From Caenorhabditis remanei (Eukaryota > Nematoda > Chromadorea > Rhabditida > Rhabditidae), in assembly GCF_010183535.1 (NCBI RefSeq), contig NC_071329.1, forward strand, positions 1,922,001 through 1,986,000: DNA of 64,000 bases, in the 5' to 3' direction. Numbering within the stretch: the stretch's first letter is position 1; the number at the start of each line of letters is the position of its first letter. Positions 55,301 to 64,000 of this stretch are shown piece by piece. The notes under the pieces were generated by a model. That model saw only the letters and a list, made by a program, of their open reading frames with translations. It did not search any database and was not told the DNA's origin. A program made the translations under genes and the position numbers.

Positions 55301-58300
55301 GCTCACACCCAGGTTCTGGCCCTGTCATTCGGAAAGCACCATACGTATTCCAAAAAATCTTTCCACAAAATTAGACGACTTTGAGGCATACTATGTCGCA
55401 AAACATCAAAGACGACGTCTTACATGGCTCTACTCGCAGTGTCGTGGCGAGGTGACGACGACTGCTTTCAAGGGAAAGAAGTACGTGTTCGGAGTGACAA
55501 CACCACAAATGTGTACGCTTTTGTTGTTCAATGAGCAGGCGACGTTCACTGCTGAACACATTATGGAGGCGATTGGTATGGATGGAAAGTCGACGAAGGC
55601 CGTCGTCGGATCGCTCGTCAAGAATCAGGTGCTCAAGTCGGATAAGGCGTTGGAAGGAGACGAGGTGCCACTCAATGCGACGATCACTCTGAATGATGGC
55701 TATACGAATAAGAAGGTGCGCGTCGACTTGTCGAAAATGACGATGAAGGCGGAGCCGGTGAAGGAAACGGATAATGTTCAGAAGGATCTGGATGAGGATA
55801 GAAAGAATATGATTGCGGTGAGTTTTGTAACAAGGTTTTTGAATTTCCAGAAAGCTGAAAATGTGAAAATCCTAAATCCATTAAAAATATTTTTCGTAAA
55901 ACTTAACCGAGATACGCGAGCTCCTTCTAATGCAAGGAAAACATTGAAATCAGATTCAGAATTCTCATGTCTTCAGTTTTTCTGCCTTAGCAAATAAATT
56001 TAAATTTGATATTTCTCAAATGCTGAACATATGAGAACTCTGATCCCGTTTGAATTTTTCAATAAAGTGGGAAAATAACCGAGTTACAAGATCTTTTGTA
56101 ACTCGGGTAATATTGACGTTATAAAAGTTTTGTAAACAGATTCAGAATCTTCACGTCTTCAGCCGTTTTAATATTAATTACATTCGAATTTGATAAAGTA
56201 CAAAGGACGTGAAAATTCTGAATCCATTTCTAAAAATTTTGGAAACATTAATGTGAGCCGAGATACCAGGCATTGTGAAACTCGCGTCATTTATTCTAGA
56301 ACAATTTTGAACACGGTAGCAATAATAGCAAAACTTTCAAATCCGGTGTTTCTCAAAAGCTGAAAATGTGAAGCTTCTAAATTTGATTCAAAATTTTTCT
56401 AGCGTCAAACTGAACCAAGATATAAGATGCTTCATATTTCAAAAGTTTCGATTTTACTACTTGAAAGTGTGAAATTAAGAAATATCTGTTTTTTTAAGCA
56501 GTGATACTTTTAAATTTTCAAAATAGGTTTAAATTATGGTTCTGGAATTGAAAAATTTAGAAAATCTACTTGATTCGTAAAAAAATCATTAATTACTGCT
56601 GCAATTTCCAAATTAGAGCAGATTTATGCCAACTTTTCAAGAATCATGATAATAAATGGACTCAGACTATAAAAAGATGGAGCAGATTTATTAAAACATA
56701 AAAAATGGACAGAAAAAATACATATGGACGGGGCCGATTTTCCAAGTTACAAATTCTGGACCAATATTGAAGATCTGAAAAAAGAAAAAGTTTCACGTGA
56801 ATTTTATTTTGGAGCAGATTTTTGAATTTGAAAAATTTGGACAGAAAAAATAAATTTTGTTTTGTTAAATTTTGTTAGTTTTCCCTTGAGTTCCAACTCA
56901 TCCGTTGTTCGTGGTTTTAGGGCAGAAATTGAAAAGTGAAAATTCTGGAACGGCGGTATGTTGAGAAGGTAAAAAATGAGAATTCTGAAATTTAAAATAT
57001 CTCATCCAACACCAAGCTACAGATATTATTAATTTTTCGATAAAGGAGGAAAAATAAAAATCTGAATACGCTGAAACTAATTTAAACACTACCAACAAAA
57101 TTTTCCGAAAATTACCAATTAGAGCGCTTCAATTTTTAATTTCGAACTTGTATAGCCGGTGCAAAGTGAGAAAATTCTGGTTGTTTCGATGTTCAATAAA
57201 AAAAATCTACGTCGACAATCAAAAGTTCGCGTGTCAAAACAACATTTTCGCACACGTGGAACTTCGAAATTTCGTAAGTTTTTCTTTTTGGTTTCAAATT
57301 TGCTCACTTCGCATCGGCTGTGTTGATGATTTGAAACCGAACAATACTTAAACGTAACAAATGTAGAAAACTTCTGTTATATTTATTTGCCCATCTGTCC
57401 CAATGTCCGCAAATTTTGAGAAATGAGAACAAAAAAAACGACAGCCAGGCTGGTATTTTAATAAATCTGCTCCATCTTTTTCACTTACATGGGAGTGACC
57501 CGGAGTGTCCCCCCTGAAATCTTTCCATATTTGGACATAAGTAGTGTCTGACGTAACTAAGAAAAATCCGAAAATATAGCTGCGCTCTCGGAGGTTTGGT
57601 AGAGTTACACAACTTTTTTGAAAATTTTCAAAAATTTCGATGTCTCCACTTTGAGAACTCGTAACTTTTTGAGTTTTTGAGCTACCGTGATGATTTTAGG
57701 CTCATTCGATAGGTAATAACACCGATTTCAAAAAATTATCTTTGAGCACTTACTAAAAAACATAGCCTGCTGAGCTGCAGTTGAAAGTGTGAAAAAATCG
57801 TCTGTGTGAGATAACGATAAATGCCGAATTTCGACAATCGGGGAACTAGAACTGTTTAGAACTAAAATAACTCCCGTTACTCAAAGGCTCGACCTATATT
57901 TGGACACGTATTCAGACATAACTTGGAGTAAGGAGTATGCAGGTGGTAGTCCCCAGTTCCCCGAATGTCGAAATTCGGCATTTATCGTTATCTCACACAG
58001 ACGATTTTTTCACACTTCCAACTGCAGCTCAGCAGGCTATGTTTTTAGTAAGTGCTCAAAAATAATTTTTTAAAGTCGGTGTTATTACCTATCGAATGAG
58101 CCTAAAATCATCACGGTAGCTCAAAAACTCAAAAAGTTACGAGTTCTCAAAGTGGAGACATCGAAATTTTTGAAAATTTTCAAAAAAGTTGTGTAACTCT
58201 ACCAAACCTCCGAGAGCGCAGCTATAATTTCGGATTTTTCTTAGTAACGTCAGACACTACTTATGTACAAAATATGGGAAGATTTCAGGGGGGACACTCC

Positions 58301-58866
58301 GGGTCATTCCCATGTTAAATATGTGGTCTGTTAAGATAAAAAGGAAACTGTTGGATTTTGAATAAATCTGCTTTATATTCTGTTTTCTAGCGGCATAAAC
58401 TCGGGAAAGAAAAAAAACAGTATTAATGAAGTGATCCAAAAATGTTTGAATTATTTTCTTCAATTATCTGCACTTTTGAAATTTCAACCGTCTTATTTGC
58501 AGCTTTGAGTTTGATGGCTTTTCAAAAAGTTTTAACGAAAACTCCCAAAAATTTGAAGCTGTGTAACCCAGCTTTTTCTCGACTTTCGCAAAATTTTGAA
58601 ACAGATTTAGAATCCTCGTGGGTTCAGCGTTCCAACCAAATTACTTTCAATATTTCAAAATTGCATTTCCTTCTTTTCAGGCCTGCATCGTGCGCATCAT
58701 GAAAGTTCGCAAACAGATGTCTCACTCGGAACTGATCCACGAGGCGATAACTCAACTTTCTGGGCGCTTTAAACCGACTGCTGCATTAATCAAAGTATCA
58801 ATCCTGGATTTGATCAACAATGAGTACCTGACACGGGAGAACAAATTATTGAAGTATGTGGATTAA
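49389..58866 (+). CDS. Cullin, CUL-1/CUL-6 clade
   Basis: Four exons (49389-49474, 51080-52232, 55029-55817, 58681-58866) splice in frame to 737 residues. Residues 1-413 are the N-terminal cullin repeats that bind SKR/Skp1 (QIWSHSATINKRFGVGMS, then SRETYIAIYSGISNFI). 414-676 are the cullin homology domain: MTIFKYLEDKDVFLKFY, LTDTCGYEFTTRLTKMFQDI, then RRRLTWLYSQCRGEVTTT and TTPQMCTLLLFNEQ, which carry the RBX1-binding sheet. 677-737 are the neddylation winged helix with CIVRIMKVRKQM; the lysine in RIMK (about 684) is the NEDD8 site. The end, EYLTRENKLLKYVD, is slightly shorter than the usual YxYLA end. Role: scaffold of SCF ubiquitin ligases, joining SKR/F-box adaptors to RBX1-E2. The length is nearer that recalled for C. 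elegans CUL-6 than for CUL-1, but the choice is not certain. Introns of 1.6, 2.8 and 2.9 kb hold transposons. Confidence 0.92.
49899..50968. mobile_element. Foldback element in cullin intron 1
   Basis: Ends AAGGGAATTGACTTTCCGTA and the inverse (ACGGAAAGGCAATTCCCTT). Arms include CAGATTTCTCTATAAATTTG and GGAGTATCGGGTTTGTAAG with inverses. A GCCGGGC hairpin (50530-50655) lies in the right half. Same family as 52735-54746. Confidence 0.85.
52735..54746. mobile_element. Foldback element in cullin intron 2, interrupted
   Basis: Left arm CAGATTTCTCTATAAATTTG onward and right arm ending TCAATTCCCTT match the intron-1 element; the outermost 30 bases of the left end are gone. A second element (53442-54512) is inserted in its right arm. 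Confidence 0.85.
53442..54512. mobile_element. Nested 1.07-kb DNA element
   Basis: Perfect 20-base ends CACAGGTGGTTCGCGATGGA in inverted orientation. Comparison with the empty site in intron 1 (GTGGCCATCCAGC) shows insertion with a CA duplication (53440-53441, 54513-54514). Subterminal inverted pieces AACAAATTACGACTA and TAGTCGTAATTTGTT are present. No transposase frame was found. Confidence 0.87.
55818..57487. other. Cullin intron 3, left part
   Basis: Contains repeated TTCAGAATCTTCACGTCTTC-like stretches (55960, 56150, 56220) and AGATGGAGCAGATTTATTAA at 56680, whose inverse lies at 57460, enclosing about 780 bases that may be an older element. No exon is supported. Confidence 0.45.
57488..58314. 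mobile_element. Foldback element in cullin intron 3, 827 bp
   Basis: Ends CATGGGAGTGACCCGGAGTG and inverse CACTCCGGGTCATTCCCATG, flanked by TTA on both sides (57485-57487, 58315-58317). Arms are about 97 percent identical, with centre near 57900. A 3-bp TTA duplication fits PIF/Harbinger-type MITEs. Confidence 0.88.
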
Positions 58867-59382
58867 GAAGGAGGAAATTACTCAATGTTTTTGTTGTATT
58901 GTACTATGACGTTTTATCAAAATAATAAAATTCTTTGAAAAAATCAGCTAGTTTTACGCTTTACTGATAATTTGAAAATTTAAAGTTGAAATTAGAAAAG
59001 TTTTTTTTTTCAAAACTTACCTAAAATGATTTTTCAGTGCATTGTAGACTAATAACGAGAAAACAATTGTATTCAAATCACTAATTTATTAAAGATCTCA
59101 AAATTATACGGAAAGAGTAAAAAGGGATAACAAGCGGGAAAACGGGGTATAGACCCCGTAAGAACTGCCTAGAATCATAGAAACGTAGGCTTATATAGGA
59201 CGAAATGGGGCAGGAGTGTCGTTGTGGCAGCGGTGGCGGCGAGTGAGTGTTGTCGTAAAGAGACAACAGATGAATCTGAAAATAATGACTTTCTATGGGT
59301 TAAATATTCCTCATAAACGAGAGAAAAAACTGAGAGTCGGGATCGACTTAGGGTTTCGTCAGAATACCTTAAAATATCATAG
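58867..59382. other. Gap between convergent cullin and F-box genes
   Basis: Cullin 3' end with AATAATAAAATTC near 58920. 59090-59260 is a GC-richer block with no recognised gene. Confidence 0.4.
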
Positions 59383-60575
59383 TCACTTCAAATTTTTCCA
59401 TACTACAAAATCAATAGACCCGAAGAGATGCACCAGAGTCCCAACCGTTCCGTCGTCTCTAATGAAATCAAGTCCGTTCCGACAATACACTTCTTCTATC
59501 AGATGTGTATAGCTTATCCTGAAAACTAATAAGTGGGAGGAGTCTAATTTATTTCTGTTGTCTTACTCGTAACTTTCTGGTCGTCTCCTTCCATCCCACT
59601 TTTCGTATTCTACCCCCTCCAAAATGTTCTCCCAATCTGGCAGTGACTCGAAGTTTCCGAGTCTGAGTCGAATCAGTTTTGGATTATTTCCAGCCAACCA
59701 ATGGTTTATAAACTTCTTGACGTCTTCCTCTGTAAATAGATGATTCTCAAATTCAGCCACTTCGCATTCCATATTCAATAAATCGTAATACGTGATCCGT
59801 TCTGCATGCCAAATCATAACTCTTGGTAGGTTGAGAATCTGAAAAATGACTCTTTGTGGATTGAAAAAATGATGAAAAAATGATGAAAAACAAAAAAAAC
59901 TTACGGTTTCCTCCGAAAACCTTTTATCTAAAGCACATTCGATAGAAATCTGGAATGACGGTTTGAGTGATTCCAATAGGTTTGACATGTCACCATTCGT
60001 AAGAGGTGCCTCGTGTCCTTTCACTCTAATATACCTGCACTCTTCGAAGTTAAGGTTTGAAAATAGCCATCTGGATTCATTAATCAGATCTCTGTTGATC
60101 CAAATTGCTATTGTTTTATTATTGAAAAGATCCGACAAGTAATTGAAGCAATGGGTCAAATAATAATCAATATCTTCTCGCTTTGAATAATTACAGTGGA
60201 AACTTTTTTCTTCCACTTGTTTTTCACAAACACCTAAACAAAACTTGTCCCATTTCCAAAATCGTATTGGATTTGCTTGCCATTCCTCCAAATGAATTGT
60301 GAGACCAGTTCGTTCGCCTTTTCTCTCAACGACACATATGGTGTTTTCAAATCTTTCTTTGGTGATCCTAATCGGCTCAATTTTTCTCTTCGTGTATTTA
60401 ATACAAGCAAACATTCGCTTTGATGTCTGTGACAACTCGAATCTGCAATTTTTGAATACTTATTCTCTGCTAACTCAATTTCAGAACTTTCAACTTACAT
60501 CTCTAAAATCTCCATTAACTTGATAACTTTTTGAAATACAGTAAGTGGGGTGTAGAGCAGTTTGAAGGGGGTCAT
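59383..60575 (-). CDS. F-box/FBA_2 protein with a lost intron
   Basis: Minus-strand exons 60575-60499, 60442-59905, 59838-59567 and 59518-59383 join in frame to 340 residues. F-box: MTPFKLLYTPLTVFQKVIKL then FELSQTSKRMFACIKYTKR. FBA_2: HCFNYLSDLFNNKTIAIWI, YYDLLNMECEVAEFE, FINHWLAGNNPKLIRLRL, DWENILEGVEYEKWDGR; last exon CRNGLDFIRDDGTVGTLV and IDFVVWKNLK. The second exon is open across the site where the 0-10 kb relatives have an intron (KFCLGVCEKQVEEKS), so that intron is absent here. First-exon length and phases equal the cluster at 0-10 kb, but the sequence is much more diverged, an older paralogue. Family role: SCF substrate adaptor. The cullin of the same complex type is the next gene, 0.5 kb away, convergent. 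Confidence 0.87.
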
Positions 60576-61025
60576 ATTGTTTGAAGAATCAATACTACTG
60601 GGGGAGGTAATGTGCAGGCAGCGTAGTCCAGAATGTTCTCAAGTGTTTACCGTCTAAATCAATATATTCATAGGGGTATGCAACGACGCTCTGTTGCAAA
60701 CTTGAATCATACATAGGAGTGTTAATTGCGTCAAACGCCGCTTTTTTGAAGAGAAAATATACCGAAAATGAATGAAAATGATAAAAAACCGGCGTCAGAA
60801 GCAATTTTGAAAATTGTGCTTGCCGCAAACGCCGGTTTCATTTTGGTGGCAATTGCCGAAGATGAAACCGGCGATTGCCGTCGAAAAACGCCCATTTATT
60901 ACTGTGATTCATAACTTTTACCCATAACTTTGTGTTTGTCCGGAAGGTTATACTGAATTTTAGTGATGCTAAAAAAATTGTATTACAAACAAGTTTATAA
61001 AAACTGATTTTGAGTACAGAGATAT
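60576..61025. repeat. Outer arm of BTB inverted duplication
   Basis: About 60880-61025 is the inverse of 63730-63880 (TAACCTTCCGGACAAACACA, then AACGCCCATTTATTAC against AACAGGCGTTTTTCGGC). GCCGGTTTCAT units with inverses lie at 60760-60890. Confidence 0.65.
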
Positions 61026-62054
61026 TCAGATAATTGTCATAATCTTATCCAAAATCTTTGCCTTCGCCTTGTCAGACAATTCTTCATAGCCATCGGAAGC
61101 TTTCAGTTGTTTCGCCTTCTGAATAGAATCCAATTCCTTGATCATCTTCTCCAAAAGCTCCTCCATTCCATATCTATCGGCCATCCACAACAACTTCTCA
61201 TTTTCAATTTTGGTGTTATTCAGAAGATGATATTCCACGTGGTAGATTGCAGATGGGACCAGGAATCGATCGGCTAGCTCCAGTATCTTTGGAACGGTTT
61301 TGTCTGGAAATAAGGGTAACTTAAGATTGGAAAAATAATATAGCCAATAAAAGTACCGTTAGGGAAAGTAGGTTTTGGGTTAATCGTGCTGAGAAGTAGC
61401 CCGATTTCATCGTAAGACACATCTTTGATAGGAATTTCGTTCATATTTCCTTCTTTAAAGTTTGATGAAAACAGAGCACAGAAGAAGTCAGAGTGGTAGG
61501 AGAGGAACTGGAAAAAATGCGATTTTGAAACAGACGCGTTTTAAAGTGAACAGAGTTCTTTAGTATAACACTTACTGCTTTATTAACAGACAACTTTAAC
61601 CCATCCACTTCCAGTATTGCGTCATTCTTCGCGGAAGGTAAAAACATCTGATCGTATATTTCAGTTGACAGAATTGGTAAAAGTGAGTACTCAAACTGAA
61701 GGTTTACAGGAGTTGGAATTTCCAAAAACTTGTGAACTATCTCTTTTTTATTCTTGAACAAATTTACTGGAATAACTATCTCTGATGGTTTCTTCACAAT
61801 AATTTCTCCAGTGAATCCGATGACTCTATCAGCAATCAGTTGGTTCCAATCAAAGGTCCAACAAACAAAAGTTTCTTGTGGAGTTGTTTTGGTTTTAGCC
61901 ACGCTGTAAGAAAAGTTCTGAAACTGGAAATCATAATCAAACCAAGGTCTTACCATGACAATCCATTAGTTTCACTAGTGTCCAGAGCAGAATAATCAGT
62001 AGTAGTACTTATGATTTTGTCCGCAGATTTGAATCGAATGGCTTCATACGACAT
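61026..62054 (-). CDS. BTB-domain protein (BATH-like), left of pair
   Basis: Minus-strand exons 62054-61954, 61903-61576, 61507-61357 and 61303-61026 join in frame to about 286 residues. The N-terminal 100 residues (PQETFVCWTFDWNQL, VIGFTGEIIVKKPSEIV) sit where related nematode proteins carry a MATH domain, but the match is weak. The BTB/POZ domain follows: NDAILEVDGLKLSVNKA, FLSYHSDFFCALFSSNFKEG, IPIKDVSYDEIGLLLSTI, KILELADRFLVPSAIYHVE. A C-terminal helical stretch ends KAKILDKIMTII. BTB proteins of this type bridge CUL-3 to substrates. Acceptor TTACAG for exon 2 was chosen because it alone keeps the frame and aligns with the sister gene. Head-to-head with the next gene. Confidence 0.85.
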
Positions 62055-62551
62055 TGCAGCAGCAAAGTATAAAGAAAGAATGATTTAAAAAGTGTTTTTA
62101 GAAGAACTTTTAAAAATCAAACATTCCTATCGATGAGATAGTTTTTCTGGTTTATGATGAAGGCGAGTGAGAGTTCTTCTGAAAGGTAAACAGTGTTGCA
62201 CACAGTTTGGGAGGAATACGTGTCGAGGAATTATAGAATGAAAAAAAACAAATCGATATAAAACTAAAAAATACAATTTTAAAACATGTCACTGAAAATC
62301 CACATTGATAAATAGCCCTGCATGTCTAAAAATTTCAAAATGTCTCAGTTTTTTACCTTTCCCGGGTCAGTTACTCATTCTAGCACAAACAGCAAAAACT
62401 TCCAGTGATAACAATATTTGATATTTGCATCATAATATCAAGCAATAAAAAGTTTCTTTTTATTTATTATTGCTCACTCTCAAATATTCAACCCCATAAA
62501 TTCTCATATTTCAAATTTTTTAAAAAATCTATTTAAACTTTTTCTGAAACA
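62055..62551. promoter_or_regulatory. Divergent promoter of the BTB pair
   Basis: 497 bases between opposite start codons; both promoters must lie here. Unlike the F-box pairs, the gap shows no obvious strong inverted repeat. Contains TTTATTATTGC and CCCGGGTCAG; no site is assigned. Confidence 0.45.
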
Positions 62552-63729
62552 ATGTCTATTGTAGTTTTCAAGCACAACTCTTCGAACAAAATCATAATGT
62601 GTAGTGATAATTATGTAATTCATGAAATTAGCAAAAGTAATGGGTTGGAGTGGTAAGACGCTATTTTACTTACATAATTACGCAATAATTTTACTTTCAG
62701 TGAGGTTAAAACAAGAACTACACCACAAGAAGTTTGTGTTTCATGGATTTTCAATTGGAACCAACTGAATGTCAGAATGGTTATTGGATTCACTGGAGAA
62801 ATTATTGTGAAGAGGTCAAAAGAGATAGTTATTTCGGTCAATTTGTCAATGAATCAAAATCTAATTGTTCAACGATTCCCGAACACTTCAGTTCCAGAAC
62901 TCCTTCAATTTGAATATTCTCTTTTGCCAATTGTTGTAAAACAGTTTTATTGTAATAATGAACTGTTTCTACCATCTGAAACGAATGACGCGGTACTGGA
63001 AGTAAATGGGTTGATGAAGTTTTATGTGAATAAAGGAGTGAGTGTTCTTTTCTTTAAAGAAAGTAAGAACGGTTGAGAGACAAAGTCGGTTGCGGTATCT
63101 GACCTTCCCCAAAGTTAACATATAGCGATGTCAACCTACCCTGGTTTTAACACATTCCTTGATGATAAACATTTTAAAGTCATTAAAAAAAAGAATGCTT
63201 CCTAAACTTCCTGATCATTCTACTGTTTCTTCAATGACATTTTTCAGTTTCTGTCGTATCACTCCGACTTCTTCTGTGCGCTGTTTTCATCAAACTTTAA
63301 AGAAGGAAACATGAACGAAATCCCTATTAAAGATGTGTCTTACGATGAAATCGGGCTACTTCTCAGCACGATCCATCCAAAACCTATTTTCCCAAATGGT
63401 ATTTTTATTGGTTATATTATTTTCCCAACCTTAAGATAACCTTATTTCCAGACAAAACCGTTCCAAAGATACTGGAGCTTGCCGATCGATTCCTGGTCCC
63501 ATCTGCCATCTACCACGTGGAATATCATCTTCTGAATAACACTAAAATAGAAAATGAAAAATTGTTGTGGATGGCTGATAAGTATGGAATGGAGGAGCTG
63601 TTGGAGAAGATGATCAAGGAATTGGATACTATTCAAAAGACGAAACAACTGAAAGCTTCCGACGGCTATAATGAGTTGTCTGACAAGGCGAAGGCAAAGA
63701 TTTTGGATAAGATTGTGACAATTATCTGA
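62552..63729 (+). CDS. BTB-domain protein (BATH-like), right of pair
   Basis: Exons 62552-62652, 62701-63037, 63248-63398 and 63452-63729 give 288 residues, with the same intron phases as the left gene. The N-terminal region (TTPQEVCVSWIFNWNQLN, VIGFTGEIIVKRSKEIV) is the more diverged half. The BTB half (FLSYHSDFFCALFSSNFKEG onward) is almost identical between the two genes, including DNA of exons 3 and 4. This gradient suggests gene conversion or selection for difference in the substrate-facing half. ATG 62552 aligns with the sister start. Presumed CUL-3 adaptor. Confidence 0.85.
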
Positions 63730-64000
63730 ATATCTCTGTACTCACCATCAGTTTTTATAAACTTTTTTGTAATACAATTTTTTTAACATCACTAAAATTC
63801 AGTATAACCTTCCGGACAAACACAAAGTTATGGGTAAAAGTTATGACACAGTAACAAACAGGCGTTTTTCGGCGGCAATCGCCGGTTTCATCTTCTTATA
63901 AGATTATGACAATTATCTGATTCTGTATTCTAACTTTTTATTGCATTTTAAACTCACTTTTTTATTCTTGAAACTGGACATCGAAAGAGACAGACAGACA
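63730..64000. repeat. Outer right arm of BTB inverted duplication
   Basis: 63730-63880 mirrors 60880-61025. After about 63900 a short direct repeat of the gene's own end (GATTATGACAATTATCTGA) appears, then unique sequence to the window end. Confidence 0.6.

Noticed and set aside
59041..59270. Possible solo LTR starting TGTAGACTAATAAC
   Set aside because: No matching right end or target duplication could be found.

Overview
The window is nuclear DNA of a nematode, almost certainly a Caenorhabditis species close to but not obviously C. elegans. The evidence is AT-rich sequence, small exons with GTAAGT/GTGAGT donors and short TTTTCAG or TTTCCAG acceptors, lineage-specific expansions of F-box/FBA_2 and BTB (BATH-type) genes, Ly-6-like GPI proteins, and dense foldback (MITE-like) DNA elements with TA target duplications. 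Gene models below were spliced by eye from reading frame, splice consensus and comparison between paralogues inside the window.

Layout. 0.9-9.9 kb is a cluster of five F-box/FBA_2 gene copies, arranged as two head-to-head pairs (1.2/1.5 kb and 8.0/8.3 kb) plus a single gene between them. Two copies look intact (2870-4264 and 8294-9926), one has an in-frame internal deletion (1527-2458), one keeps only its first two exons (885-1290), and one is split by a 1.15-kb foldback transposon (4978-8075). 10-14 kb is mobile DNA: a small foldback MITE, then a 3.3-kb element with about 70-bp terminal inverted repeats carrying a nested CGGAAT-rich foldback element and orphan exons. 14.4-19.2 kb holds decayed pieces of conserved genes: TFIIF-alpha with an in-frame TGA and no C-terminal half, a glutaredoxin-5 piece that has lost its active site, and two unidentified exon-like pieces. 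19.3-22.3 kb is a tandem array (about 450-bp, 33-bp and 37-bp repeats) with an acidic, serine-rich reading frame on the minus strand. 22.3-29.7 kb is repeat-filled intergenic DNA with two tRNA-like sequences and recurring short hairpins.

29.7-38.5 kb is a ten-exon gene for a secreted, probably GPI-anchored protein with three Ly-6/uPAR-like cysteine-rich domains; its introns hold a mariner-like element, a heptamer satellite and several hairpins. 39.4-47.6 kb holds three members of a trypsin-like family. The minus-strand one keeps a GDSGSP motif; the two plus-strand tandem paralogues have lost it. 49.4-58.9 kb is a four-exon cullin of the CUL-1/CUL-6 clade whose introns are swollen by foldback transposons. 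59.4-60.6 kb is a sixth F-box gene, and 61.0-63.7 kb is a head-to-head, nearly palindromic pair of BTB genes.

Together the window joins a cullin scaffold with two families of cullin substrate adaptors (F-box for SCF, BTB for CUL-3 ligases). These adaptor families duplicate and decay rapidly in nematodes and are often discussed in connection with pathogen defence. The most striking structural theme is inverted duplication at every scale: hairpin motifs, foldback elements, divergent promoters and divergent gene pairs.
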